DNA from: Capra hircus
Lineage: Eukaryota > Chordata > Mammalia > Artiodactyla > Bovidae
NCBI RefSeq assembly: GCF_001704415.2
Contig: NC_030824.1
Location: 36,637,022 to 36,701,021, forward strand
Reading direction: 5' to 3'
Length of the DNA: 64,000 nt
How positions within the stretch are numbered: position 1 is the first letter of the stretch; the number at the start of each line of letters is the position of its first letter. Of the stretch, positions 36,961-47,595 are shown in pieces. Both the position numbers and the translations under genes were made by a program. The notes beneath the pieces are model-generated. The model was not told the origin of the DNA and did no database searches. It saw only the letters and a list, made by a program, of their open reading frames with translations.

Positions 36961-38958
36961 TTGTTATTGTTGTTCAGTCGCTCAGTCATGTCTGACTCTC
37001 TGCGACTCCATGGACTGCAACACACCAGGCTTCCCATCCTTTACCATCTCCCGGAGCTTGCTCGAACTCGTGTCCATTGAGTCGGTGATGCTATTCAACC
37101 ATCTCATCCTCTGTCGTCCTGTTCTCCTGCCTTCAGTCTTTCCTAGCAACAGGGTCTTTTCCAGTGAGTTGGCTCTTCGAATCAGGTGGCCAAAGTACTG
37201 GGGCTTCAGCATCAGTCCCTCCAATGAATATTTGGAATTGATTTCCTTTAGGATCGACTGGTTTGATCTCCTTGTAGTCCAAGGGACTCTCAAGAGTCTT
37301 CTCCAACACCATAGTTCAGAAGCATCAATTCTTCGGGGTTCAGCCTTCTTTATGGTCAGCTCCCACATCCATTTATGACTACTGGAAAAACCATAATTTT
37401 GACTAGATGGACTTTTGTCAGCAAAGTAATGTCTCTGCTTTTTAACATGCTGTCTAGGTTAGTCATAGCTTTTCTTTTAATTTCATGGCTGCAGTCAACA
37501 TCTGCAGTGATTTTGGAGCCCAAGAAAAGGAAGTCTGTCACTGTTTCCTTTGTTTCCCTGACCAGATGCCATCTTCGTTTTTTGAATCTTGAGTTTTAAG
37601 TCAGCTTTTAAACGCTCCTCTTTCACCTTCATCAAGAGGCTGTTTGGTTCCTCTTAGCTTTTTGCTGTAAGGGTGGTGTTATCCACATATCTGAGGCTAT
37701 TGATATTTCTCCCAGCAATCTTGATTCTAATTTGTGCTTCATCCAGCCCAGCATTTCTCATGATGTACTCTGCATTAAAGTTAAATAAGCAGGGTGACAG
37801 TAATCAGCCTTCATGTACTCCTTTCCCAATTTGGAACCAGCCCATTGTTCCATGTCCAGTTCTAACTGTTGCTTCTTGACCTGCATACAGATTTCTCAGG
37901 AGGCAGGTCAGGTGTTCTAAGAATTTTCCATAGTTTGTTGTGATCCACACAGTCAAAGACTTTAGCGTAATCAATGAAGCAGAAGTGGATGTTTTTCTGG
38001 AATTCGCTAGCTTTTTCTATGATCCAACAGATGTTGGCAATTTGATCCTCTACCTTTTCTAAATCCAGCTTGTACATCTGGAATTTCTCAGTTCACAGAC
38101 TCTTGAAACCTAGCTTGGAGAATTTTGAGCATTACTTTACTAGCATGTTAGATGAGTGGAATTGTGCAGTAGTTTGGCATTCTTTGGCATTGCCCTTCTT
38201 TGAGATTGGAATGAAAACTGACTTTTTCCAGGCCTGTGGCCTCTGCAGAGTTTTCCAAATTTGCTGGCATATTGAGTGCAGCACTTTCACAGCATCATCT
38301 TTCAGAATTTGAAAAAGCTCAACTGGAATTCCGTCACCTCCACTAGCTTTGTTCGTAGTGATGCTTCCTAAGGCCCATTTGACTTTGCATTCCAGGATGT
38401 CTGGTTCTAGGTGAGTGATGACGCCATCGTGGTTATCTGGGTCATGAAGATCTTTTTTGTATAGTTCTTGTGTGTATTCTTGCTACCTCTTCTTAATATC
38501 TTCTGCTTCTGTTAGGTCCATACTGTTTCTGTCCTTTATTGTGCCCATCTTTGCATGAAATGTTCCCTTGGTGTCTCTAATTTTCTTGAAGAGATCTCTA
38601 GTTTTACCCATTCTGTTGTTTTCCTCTATTTCTTTGCACTGATCGCTGAGGAAGGCTTTCTTATCTCTCCATGCTGTTCTTTGGAACTCTGCATTCAGAT
38701 GAGTATTCTTTCCTTTTCTCCTTTTCCTTTCACTTCTCTTCTTTTCTCTATTTGTAAGGCCTCCTCAGACAACCAATTTGCCATTTTGCATTTCTTTTTC
38801 TTGGGGACAGTTTTGATCACCACCTTCTGTACAGTGTTAAAACCTCCATCCATTGTTCTTCAGGCACTCTGTCTTATCAGATCTAATCCCTTGAATCTAT
38901 TTGTCACTTCAACTGTATAATCATAAGGGATTTGATTTAGGTCATACTTGAGTGGCCT

Positions 38959-39332
38959 TGATGCTTTTGAACTGTGGTGTTGGAGAAGACTCTTGAGAGT
39001 CCCTTGGACTGCAAGGAGATCCAACCAGTCCATTCTAAAGGAGATCCGTCCTGGGTGTTCTTTGGAAGGAATAATGCTAAAGCTAAAACTCCAATACTTT
39101 GGCCACCTCATGCGAAGAATTGACTCATTGGAAAAGATTCTGATGCTGGGAGGGATTGAGGGCAGGAGGAAAAGGGGACAACAGAAGATGAGATGGCTAG
39201 ATGGCACCACCAACTCGATGGACATGAGTTTGAGTGAACTCGGAGTTGGTGATGGACAGGGAGGCCTGGCGTGCTGTGATTCATGGGGTCGCAGAGAGTC
39301 GGGCACAAGTGAGCAACTGAACTGAACTGAAC
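38959..39332 (+). mobile_element. BovB 3' fragment nested in the larger BovB, opposite orientation
   Basis: Sense BovB tail encoding WRRLLRVPWTARRSNQSILK and ending in an ACTGAACTGAACTGA tail. It keeps one open frame across 38948-39325, but this is only the carboxy end of the RT protein. Target-site duplication TGAGTGGCCT at 38949-38958 and 39333-39342. Confidence 0.96.
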
Positions 39333-39476
39333 TGAGTGGCCTAGTGGTTTTCCCTACTTTCTTCAATTTAAGTCTGAATTTTGCAATAATGAGTTCATGA
39401 TCTGAGCCACAGTCAGCTCCCTGTCTTGTTTTTGTTGACTGTATAGAACATCTCCATCTTTGGCTACAAAAAGTGT

Positions 39477-39672
39477 GAAAGTGAAAGTCGCTCAGTCATG
39501 TCTGACTCTTTGCGACCCCGTGGACTGTATAGTCCATGGAATTCTCCAGGCCAGAATACTGGAGTGGGTAGCCTTTCCCTTCTCCAGGGAATCTTCCCAA
39601 CCCAGGAATCGAACCAGGGTTTCCTGCATTGTAGGCGGATTCTTTACCAACTGAGCTATGAGGGAAGCCCGT
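39477..39672 (-). mobile_element. Bov-tA SINE nested in BovB
   Basis: Antisense full-length Bov-tA. Imperfect 11-base duplication ACAAAAAGTGT (39466-39476) and ACAAAGAGTGT (39673-39683). Confidence 0.94.
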
Positions 39673-39822
39673 ACAAAGAGTGTAATCAATCTGATTTCGT
39701 TATTGGCTGTCTGGTGATGTCCATGTGTAGAGTCTTCTCTTGTGTTGTTGGGAAAGGGTGTCTGGTATGACTAGTGCATTCTCTTGGCAAAACTCTGTTA
39801 GCCTTTGCCCTGCTTCTGGAAT

Positions 39823-40611
39823 AGGGGAGAGCAAAGGTAAAAAATGGATGTAAGATAGGCAAGAGTCACATTGTGCCTAGACTGGATTGTTTGTTATGGG
39901 TTAGCATTTCCCAGAGTGCATACAGAAGATCAGCAGTAACCCTACAGATAGCTATTTGTAGGCATTTTGCCAGAAGTAGAGGACAGATGGAGAGTTCTAG
40001 GGGAAACATCAGGTTAAAGAAAATTCAGGAGACCTGGCTAGGCTTCCCTAAAGTTAATAAATCTTTAACATTCTACTGTGCATTGTGGGAAACAGTATAT
40101 ATACTGTTACACTTATTTGATCATGCAATACTTCTTCCTCTGAAAAGACACTAGTATCTCAAGGGGAATGCTGGCATGGGCCATGAAAACAAGCAGGAAG
40201 CTGCATCTCTCTTGGGAAACATGGAAGCTTGAAACGCATGCCTAAGTAAGTGACCCAGAGCAAATAGAAACCAGTCATCATGAAATGCACCTCCTAAGAA
40301 TACTTGCATTTTCAGGCCTGTCTTTTTATTGGAATTAGGAGAGAAGAACCAATAATCTAATTACTGCTTTTCCTTCTGGAATGTCTACTAAAAAGCCCTT
40401 TTATGGGGAAAAAGTAAAAACAAAGGCACTTTTAGGCGTTATGCTCTGTCAGCTGCCAGTGCATCAGCTGCATTTGAATTGGGTTTAGAGATGACTGTCA
40501 TTGACTACCCTTCACCGTCATTATGGTCCACAGGACTTCTGAAAAATATCATTATTTTTAGTGACATTTTAATGATAGAATTACTCTTTTCCCCTCCATT
40601 TTTGGATACTG
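39823..40611. other. Intronic sequence, nothing recognised
   Basis: Unique-looking DNA between the BovB and a Bov-A piece. The frame at 39873-40154 has no recognisable domain. Confidence 0.45.
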
Positions 40612-40707
40612 AAGCTGCTGCTGCTACTGCTGCTAAGTTGCTTCAGTCATGTCTGACTCTGTGCGACCCCATAGACGGCAGCCCACCAGGCTCCCCCTTC
40701 CCTGGGA
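40612..40707 (-). mobile_element. Truncated Bov-A2 piece
   Basis: Antisense: CTGCTGCTACTGCTGCTAAG (the CAG tail reversed), TCATGTCTGACTCTGTGCGACC and CAGCCCACCAGGCTCCCCC, then it stops. Confidence 0.9.
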
Positions 40708-42689
40708 TGAAGCTAGATCCATGTGATTCCTGGTCTTTTTCTCCCCACCTTGCTCGCTCTATTTCTTCCACTCAACATGTCCTTTCTTCTCCTATGTCCA
40801 TATCTAAATTCTGTCCTTCCCACTCCAGTTTATGAACCAGTAATTTCTTCCTTGTTTCCAAAGCACTTTCCTTTTGCTTGCTAGCAGTACCTCTTAATAC
40901 CATGTTTTCTGTGTCTCTGGATCCTCCACCTCCCCTCACATACTTGTTGCATAGTAGCTGTATAGTGTGTGTTAATTGATGAGTGACTGGTTAATTATGA
41001 GTAGAGCTCTGTGTCCTCTCAGTAACTTATATATTGCTAAGCAAATACAATAGGAAAATAGAAGTGGCAGAAAGGATTGCCTAGTTGGCTGGTTCTTCAG
41101 GACATCCCTTGTAAATAAAAAGCAACAGGATAAGGTTTATTGAAGCAAGTGTAGAATTCAGGCAAGCCCTCAGCCACCTTTGAATTGCGAACAGCTGGAC
41201 TCCTTCTACACAGCGGAGAACAGCTTCCTATGAGGTGCTTGAGCACCAGTATTCAGCTGCTCTGTTTCCCTTGTCATCATCTCCCAGAGATCCTAAAGGT
41301 CATCTCTGTCGAAACCAAGCATTTCTTAGTGCTTTAGTCAAAACTCTGCCCAAGTTTTCTGTATCTCACAATTCTATAGAAATTGTTAATCAAGGGGCAG
41401 GCCAGTACTAAATATAGTAGGCCAATTACTATGAAATGTTAGCACATACTGGAGGCCCCAAGTCACTAAGCATCCAGCTTTCAAGTGGCAGTCAGTGCTC
41501 TGACCGCCGCCACTGTCACTGCCATGGAAGCTGAAGGCAAAAAGCAGTCTATAGCTTAGGGGAAAATCTATAGATGCAGATATGAAGGAAAGGCAAGAGG
41601 AATTGCTCAAGGGAGCCAACCCCAAGGACAGCCTTGAAGGCCTCAATGACTCACTTCCCACTCCCTGTATTTCCCTACCTTGCTGTGTTAGGCTACCCAA
41701 GATTCCAGTTATTAGAGGAGTATAATCATTTCTTCTCCCTATTGAATTACTGTCATGAGAGAAGAAGCCTTACTAGACTGTGGGTTCATTTTCTTAAATG
41801 TGCTATTAGCCACTTGCTATCTGGCCACATGAGCTGAATTCCAGGAATTTTGAGAGGTTCCAGGCAGCCTTGCACCTCCCCTTCTTTCCTCACCCCAGCC
41901 TCCCTACCCCACCACCCACCACCACACCATTTGCTGGTTTCAGACTTTTTGCGCCTACCTCTGCTATGAGATCAGTGCATGTGCAAAACCTCGGAGCACT
42001 GGTCACATAGCAGTTAATTAGTAAAGTCATTAATAATAGTCTAGCACACATAGTAGGTACTTAGTAGATGTTTGTAGCCATTCATGCTGGGTCTAGTGTT
42101 CTCCGAGGTATCAGGTAAAGTGTGTAAGACAAGGCATTGGCCATGGGGTGGTAACCTTTCTACTCTACTTAGCCTGAGGAGGGAGCCACACAATGGAAGC
42201 ATTTTCTGTTCTGAGAGAGGGAGCTGGAATTGCACCAGTGAGTGGTTAATCCCTTCCTCTCTGCCTCTCCCAGTGATTTGGCTTCCAACTTTTCAGCCTT
42301 GCAGCCACTGCTTCAGATTCCTGCACACATGAGAGAGTGCTGCTCAGATGGTGGGGCTAGGAGGACACCAAGCTCTCCCCACTCGGTCCCGCCACCTCCT
42401 CATAGAGGTCCCCAAGGTCCCTTTGGAACACAGTGGAACCAGTTTACCATGTGGGCATTTTATGTGCTTTCACTGTGCTTATTAAATATCACATCCCATT
42501 TTCAAAATAGCCCTTTTTGCACCAGAATGTGTGATGAGGTTGTTTCGCTAATCCCTAGAAGTTTTGTTTCTTCCTTCCAACAAGTCGGTAGCCATTCTTT
42601 TGGGAAAAGCATTAACATGCATAACCACTATAGTCAACTTCAGTGCTCGTTAATGAAGCCCAGAACTAACAGTTACATTGTGGTAATTT
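40708..42689. other. Intronic sequence, little recognised
   Basis: Mostly unique DNA. A short MIR-like tail (CACACATAGTAGGTACTTAGTAG) is at about 42045-42070 and a C-rich tract at 41875-41930. The frames at 42084-42691 show no known domain. Confidence 0.4.
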
Positions 42690-43020
42690 GACAAAGCCAT
42701 CTAAATCTATGCATGTTTTTTGAAAGCTCCCTAAACATGCTGCTAAATCCCCTAAAAAGCTACTAAACTGCTTTGGCAGCCATTAGCCCGGCATAAGCAG
42801 AGGAGCTCTTTTCAGTAAGTGAACAAACAGAGAAAATATGCTGAATGGCTGGACAAATGTGTTTCAGCTGGCCCTTTCATTTACCGATATAAGGGTGCAG
42901 TCAATATCAATCACTGTTTTCCCTGTTGCCCTGAAAATCACAATATCTCTTTTCATCCACCAAGCTCTTTTCACCACAGTAATGTGTCTTTAGAATGACA
43001 CTGGCATCAGCCTGCTTCCG
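42690..43020. promoter_or_regulatory. Candidate conserved noncoding element
   Basis: A repeat-free AT-balanced block with clustered short motifs such as ATGCATG, CAGCTGG and several CTAAA-type direct repeats. Its texture is that of constrained noncoding DNA, but conservation cannot be measured here. Confidence 0.25.
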
Positions 43021-43484
43021 CTGTCTAAAGTCCAGAGAGCTTAAAACACATTTCAGGATTCAAGACTGGAACCTTCCTCCCTTCCGTTTTCCTACCGCCC
43101 ACTTTCTCCTCCCTCCCCCAGCATCTCCTCCACACCCCACCCCCACCCCAGATTCTTTTCAATTCTCCCAGCTTTCCTCACTGAGTAAACAGAATTCACC
43201 TCTCTGTTTTAATACAGCTCTCCAAAGTAAACGGAGACAACTCTATCTGATATTCCTAAGATTTAAGAACTCATTAAGGAGATGCACATAAAGAAATGCT
43301 TTTACATGTTGGTAATAGATCAAAGGTGGAAAGGAATGTGGAAATTCTATTCTCTGACAAGGTGTGCTGATGCACGGGACCTCGCTCTCCATCAGTCTCC
43401 TTCCTCAGCCCTGCCCTTATCACTGGTCTCCCACCTTCCCCATCACATGCACACTCACCCTTTGTCTTCCTGTGTTAGAGGTCT

Positions 43485-43658
43485 TTGTTGAAGTTGAACT
43501 ATATGTGTTCAATCCTGTCCGACTCTTTGCGACCCCATGGACTGTAGCCCACCAGGCTTCTCTGACCATGGAATTTTCCAGGGCATCTTCCCAAACCAGG
43601 ACTCGAGCCCACGTCTCTTGCATTGCAGGCTGATTCTTTACCATTGAGTCACCTGGGA
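43485..43658 (-). mobile_element. Bov-tA SINE, internally deleted
   Basis: Antisense copy (TTCAATCCTGTCCGACTCTTTG to GAGTCACCTGGGAAG) missing the middle CAAGAATACTGGAGTGGG section. AGAGGTCT at 43477-43484 and 43659-43666 marks the insertion. It lies about 315 bases upstream of the AFG2A last exon. Confidence 0.92.
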
Positions 43659-43921
43659 AGAGGTCTGTGCCTGTACCTTTACCGTTTTAAGTTCCTAAGC
43701 ACCAGTGTCATAACAGAACATCTTTTTGCCTCCTGGATCTCAGCACTTAATATATTGTTTTGAAATTAAAGTGATTACTTCTTATCCCTTTTGAAAACTC
43801 TAGAGGAATGACTCTCAGAGATCAATGTGGATAAGTTTATAGTTGTAGAAATTAACCATAGATGAATATCTGAAATGTGAACATTTCTAAAGAACAGTAT
43901 GATTGTTTTCTACTTTTTTAT

Positions 43922-43972
43922 GATTATTCCTTTTTATCCTTTTTTTGTTTTTATTTGTTTGTTTTGTGTCAG
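43922..43972 (+). promoter_or_regulatory. AFG2A: 3' splice acceptor of the AFG2A last exon
   Basis: A long T-rich polypyrimidine tract, interrupted by only a few purines, runs into TGTGTCAG with the AG at 43971-43972. The coding frame of the recognised AFG2A peptide begins at the next base. This strong acceptor fixes the exon start. Confidence 0.88.
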
Positions 43973-44149
43973 ATCATAGCTGTCTGTAGAGAGGCAGCCC
44001 TGCTGGCTCTGGAAGAAGACATTACAGCCAACTGCATTATGAAAAGACACTTTACTCAAGCCTTGAGCGCCGTGACACCCAGACTTCCTGAATCATTGAG
44101 GCGTTTCTATGAAGATTATCAAGAGAAGAGTGGGCTGCATACACTCTGA
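43973..44149 (+). CDS. AFG2A: AFG2A (SPATA5) terminal coding exon, 58 codons plus stop
   Basis: This is the last coding exon of the AAA+ ATPase AFG2A/SPATA5. The exon opens in phase 0 right after a TTTTGTGTCAG acceptor and ends at TGA 44147-44149. The peptide starts IIAVCREAALLALEED, a typical AAA+ C-terminal lid helix following the second ATPase domain, and ends RRFYEDYQEKSGLHTL, which I recognise as the AFG2A carboxy terminus. Family knowledge: AFG2A works with AFG2B (SPATA5L1), AIRIM and CINP in late pre-60S ribosome maturation and replisome proteostasis; recessive human variants cause a neurodevelopmental syndrome with hearing loss and seizures. Walker and sensor motifs lie on upstream exons outside the window. 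The frame stays open 32 codons into the intron, but that part is low-complexity intron. Pseudogene is unlikely: the exon is uninterrupted, bounded by intron, and followed by a 3' UTR with signals. Confidence 0.93.
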   Translation: MIAVCREAALLALEEDITANCIMKRHFTQALSAVTPRLPESLRRFYEDYQEKSGLHTL

Positions 44150-44815
44150 GAGAATATGCACATTTGTAGAGAAAGATTGTTTCAAAATAGTGTCAAAATA
44201 GCATTTAAGTAAAATGTCTGAAATATGTTGACCAGATTGAGGGGCTTCCATTCTTGCAGACATTTTGTCATATGGTTGCAATGAAAATATCTGGACAAGA
44301 GTTAAAATTAGTTTTATCTAGAAATGTGTGCTGTTTTAAAAATCAAACTTTTGTATTTTCATTATTGACCTGGTTTATTCCTCCCATGGTGCTTTCCTTT
44401 CTTCAGAATCTATTTCAGTGCTTTTCCAAAAAACAAAGCTGTGGGCATCAGTTTTATACATGAACATAGAAAATGCACGTAGTTGAAAGCATGGTTTAAA
44501 ATATTCACAAATCTTTTAATTTTGAAGGCCAGCCTGTGAAATGGCTAAATGCTCCAGCCAGGCTTATGTGACCTTGTTTCCAATTACATATTTATTCTCA
44601 TTATAACTCATGCATACATTTTTGGCATTAGCCTTCTTAGGTCTATACTCATGGCAATGAAACAAAGAATTGAGAGTTATTTCATACACTATAATGCCCT
44701 TTGAAAGATTAAAGATTAAAAAATTGGAAATATAAGCTCAGTCCAGGTCTAGAGAAGTACTTGGTTTTTTGTGTGTGTGTGTTTTTTTTTTTTTTTTTTT
44801 CATGAAAATGCTATA

Positions 44816-44821
44816 AATAAA
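44816..44821 (+). terminator. AFG2A: Polyadenylation signal AATAAA, proximal
   Basis: Canonical hexamer in CTATAAATAAACCATATG, 53 bases upstream of the distal signal and just after the T19 run. The two signals may be used alternatively. Confidence 0.45.
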
Positions 44822-44868
44822 CCATATGAGGTGTTCATGTTTTAACTTGTACACATTTCCAGGTTACC

Positions 44869-44874
44869 AATAAA
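44869..44874 (+). terminator. AFG2A: Polyadenylation signal AATAAA, distal
   Basis: Canonical hexamer in ACCAATAAACTTTTT, followed by TTGTACTGTT, which could serve as a GU/U-rich downstream element. Likely the main cleavage signal of the AFG2A transcript. Confidence 0.6.
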
Positions 44875-44890
44875 CTTTTTGAGTTCAAAG

Positions 44891-45314
44891 AAGAACCAAC
44901 TTGTACTGTTAATCATATTGTCTTACATTGCATTCTAAATATCTGTGTTTATACTCCAAATTATTTGTCCTTGAGATTTCTTGACACTAGTACGCCATAA
45001 ATAGTCTTGAAAAAGCTGTTGGAAATTGACTGCTTTACTTCCGCTTCAGAAGCTGGTGATGGAAAAGAATGTGCACTTAAACCTAGTCACTGTAAGTCTT
45101 TTAAAATTCCCAGAAAGACCATTCAGGTAAGAGCTACCTGATTATGAAAATAACGGAACTATACAGTTTTGTGGTTGTGGATATTCTGAAGTCGTGTCTC
45201 AACTGTTTCATCCTTTGACTCTCAAAAGTAGATTTTGTAAGAGTTTTTTTTCTCAGACTACATTGGTTTACTAGTACATAAAATCACTCAAGGGATGAAG
45301 GATATTACTGCTAT
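44891..45314. other. Sequence just downstream of AFG2A, nothing recognised
   Basis: AT-rich, no repeat or gene signal supported. Confidence 0.4.
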
Positions 45315-45690
45315 TTAGAAATGTGCTATCAAATAAATAGTGGAATGTGGCTACTTAAGTTGAGATTTTAATTAAAATTAATAATAAAAATTTAGAGGAC
45401 TTCCCTGGTGGTCCAATGGCTAAGACTCTGCGCTCCCAAGTCAGGGGACCCAGGTTCCATCCCTGGTGAAGGAATTAGATCCCACATGCCACAACTAAGA
45501 CCCAGCACAGCCAAATAAATATTTTTTTTTTTTAAGAGAAAGAAAGCAATTTTTAAGGTTTAGTTCATCAGACCTGTTAGCCACATTTCAAGTGTTCAAA
45601 GGCCTCATGTGACATGTGTCTGCCATATTGGACAAACTAGATTGTGGAACATTTCCATCACTTAGAAAGATCTGTTGGACTCTGCTGATT
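45315..45690. mobile_element. hAT-type DNA transposon split by a CHR SINE
   Basis: Left half has GTGGAATGTGGCTACTTAAGTTGAGATTTTAATTAAAATTAAT and the right half CTGTTAGCCACATTTCAAGTGTTCAAAGGCC and ATATTGGACAAACTAGAT. Together they follow a mammalian hAT element with imperfect inverted ends. Subfamily not named. Confidence 0.65.
45397..45540 (+). mobile_element. CHR-type SINE inside the hAT fossil
   Basis: GGACTTCCCTGGTGGTCCAATGG, GGTTCCATCCC, AACTAAGACCCAGCACAGCC and AAATAAATA then T-rich tail. Confidence 0.93.
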
Positions 45691-46163
45691 AGAAAATATG
45701 GCTTACACATTGAAATAAATAGAACCTCGAAGTTACTTTTGTGCTTCCCACTATACCTGTAGTTATTAAGGGACCGTAACTTCTTTAAGTGCTAGGGTAC
45801 AAGAAAATGAGAGAAAAACGTATTCCAAAAGGCCTAACCAGGAAAATTAAATCCTGTTGCCTATAAACTACAAAGAAGAACAGGAAGCTTGAACCAACAC
45901 TGAGACTCTCAGACTGGGGCCTGGGTGCTGGGGGCGGGAGGAAGGCAACCGCTACACAGAGTTTAGGTATTTATGGCCACTCAGACCCGTTAGCCCATAT
46001 GACATTTGAAATTGTGACTGAGTCTCATACATAATGTTCAGATCTTTAGAGACCAACACCTTGAGTGTAAGAACAGACTAACATTGTCCCACAAGCCAGG
46101 GAGACCACAAAGAGCTTCTCTTACTTGGTCTGTGCTTTGAATTAAAGAACTAAAATCCTGCTT

Positions 46164-46378
46164 GTTGTAGTTTAGCCATTAAACTGTGTCCAACTCTGCA
46201 AGTCCCCGGACTGCAGCCCACCAGGCTCCTCTATCCATGGGATTTTCCAGGCAAGAATAAGAATACTGGAGTGGGTTGCCATTTCCTTCTCCAGGGGATC
46301 TTCCCAACCCAGGGACTGAACCTGTGTCTCCTGCATTGGCAGGTGGATTCTTTACCACTGAGCCACCAGGGAAACCCC
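46164..46378 (-). mobile_element. Bov-tA SINE with TSD
   Basis: Antisense copy, TTGTTGTAGTTTAGCC to GAGCCACCAGGGAAACCCC. Near-perfect 12-base duplication AAAATCCTGCTT (46152-46163) and AAAACCCTGCTT (46379-46390). A short AAGAAT duplication sits at 46252-46263. Confidence 0.94.
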
Positions 46379-46424
46379 AAAACCCTGCTTACAGAGTTTA
46401 TAATCCCAAAGGGCGTGTGGGGCC

Positions 46425-46930
46425 TCCACACTCTCCTGGTGGAGTATAAATCGGTACAGCCACTTCAAAAAGCAAGTAGCATAACTAGTAATGTTGAAAA
46501 CCCTATAATCCCAATGGTTCTCCCAAGTGTATAACTCAGAGCAAGTTATTCAACAAGGTAATGAATACGAAAATCATATTACCATTATTTGTAAGTAGTA
46601 AGAAACTGGAAACAATATCCATCAGTAAGAGATGGAATTTCTATGAAATACTCATACAGTGCAGTAACTATGGCAGTAAAATAAAATAGCTATATATAAA
46701 ACAGTAATCTCAAAAAGAAGGTTTCAGAAGAATACTTAATATTTAAAGTTTTAAGGCATGCAAGGTAATATGTTGCTTAAGGGTATGTGTAGTAGAACAC
46801 TACATGGATGGAAACCAAACACTAAGTATTGGAGAAGAATTTCCTCAGAAGAGAAAAGTTGAAATGTTTCATATCTTAAACTGAGTGATGGGAATACAGA
46901 TATTGAATGTAATACAATCTGTAATTTTTG
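46425..46930 (+). mobile_element. Old L1 3' region, sense
   Basis: CTCCTGGTGGAGTATAAATCGGTACAGCCAC, GAAACTGGAAACAATATCCATCAG and ATGGAATTTCTATGAAATAC follow the L1 ORF2-end/3' UTR order. Strongly decayed. Confidence 0.75.
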
Positions 46931-47204
46931 TATACCTAAATATTTTACACTTTTTAAAAGAGGACCTTAAAGTGACATGTTTTGATGCAAGGGCAAAATG
47001 CACCTATAGCCATGTTCTGCATTCTGACCAACATCATAATCATAAATTCACCCCATTCCATGGACTTCCAATGCAATCTGCCACATTTCTGTAAAATCAG
47101 GAGTACCAGGCATGATGGAATAAAATGCAGACAAGTAAATAAGGATCAGGTTTTCAGGACCCAGGAAACAAGTGGAAATATTTTTTTTTTCCTACTAGCT
47201 TTTT
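46931..47204. other. Intergenic, nothing recognised
   Basis: Short unique stretch between L1 remnants. Confidence 0.35.
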
Positions 47205-47345
47205 AATTTCTAGTTTTATTGAGATACAATATACAGCACTGTTTAAGTTTAAGGTGTACAGACAGCATAATGATTTGACTTACATCATGTAATGATGACC
47301 ACAATCAGTTTAGTATACATCCAACTTTTCAAACTGATCCAAAAT
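47205..47345 (-). mobile_element. L1 3' UTR fragment, antisense
   Basis: TAGTTTTATTGAGATACAATATACAGCACTG and AAGGTGTACAGACAGCATAATGATTTGACTTACATCATG are the reversed L1 3' terminus. Confidence 0.88.
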
Positions 47346-47554
47346 TAAAGAAATATAAAAACAATATTTTTTCCTTGTGAAGTTGGAAGAAATTTGTTGG
47401 TGAAAGTTAGTATTTAGGTGCTACTCATCTTGCAGTGGGTGGGAGAAATTAAACCTCAGAGTCAGTCCATGGCACTGTGACCAGACAAAGAGGTGGAAGT
47501 TAAGGATTTTAAGAGGTTTTATATCACTACATCTGTAGTCGATTCCAAACCAAT

Positions 47555-47558
<4 letters not shown>

Positions 47559-47590
<32 letters not shown>
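47559..47590. repeat. (AT)16 microsatellite
   Basis: Thirty-two bases of uninterrupted AT dinucleotide. Likely length-polymorphic. Confidence 0.98.

Positions 47591-47595
<5 letters not shown>

Larger units (their letters stand above)
36961..39813 (-). mobile_element. Long BovB LINE with TSD and two nested insertions
   Basis: Antisense BovB, 3' end at 36961 (reverse of GAACAACAATAACAA), 5'-truncated at 39813. Target-site duplication TTCTGGAAT at 36952-36960 and 39814-39822. In minus-strand order it covers part of the endonuclease (39700-38860), reverse transcriptase with an FIDYAKVFDCVDH motif (37862-38077) and the thumb/tail (37541-36982). Several frameshifts and stops; inactive. Interrupted by 38959-39332 and 39477-39672. 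Confidence 0.95.
1..43972 (+). other. AFG2A: Presumed last intron of AFG2A
   Basis: No other AFG2A coding exon was recognised upstream of 43973, and in particular no sequence encoding the lid region ending in SGAE followed by a GT donor. The whole left part is therefore read as one long intron filled with repeats. This is inferred from absence. Short 5' or alternative exons, or another gene embedded in the intron, could be missed by eye. Confidence 0.6.
44150..44890 (+). other. AFG2A: AFG2A 3' untranslated region (extent inferred)
   Basis: AT-rich sequence after the TGA with no recognisable repeat except a short (TG)n followed by a 19-base T run at 44782-44800. It contains two canonical AATAAA hexamers at 44816-44821 and 44869-44874. 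The end is inferred as about 15 bases after the second signal, before a GT/T-containing downstream stretch. Longer isoforms cannot be excluded. Confidence 0.65.

Noticed and set aside
38948..39325. 125-codon plus-strand frame as a gene
   Set aside because: It is the carboxy tail of a BovB RT protein nested in another BovB, flanked by a TSD.
42242..42691. 149-codon plus-strand frame
   Set aside because: No recognisable domain, no splice or promoter context, and a composition like chance frames nearby.
43877..43972. Upstream ATG extending the AFG2A exon frame
   Set aside because: The extra 32 codons are the intronic polypyrimidine tract; the strong CAG acceptor at 43972 explains the boundary.
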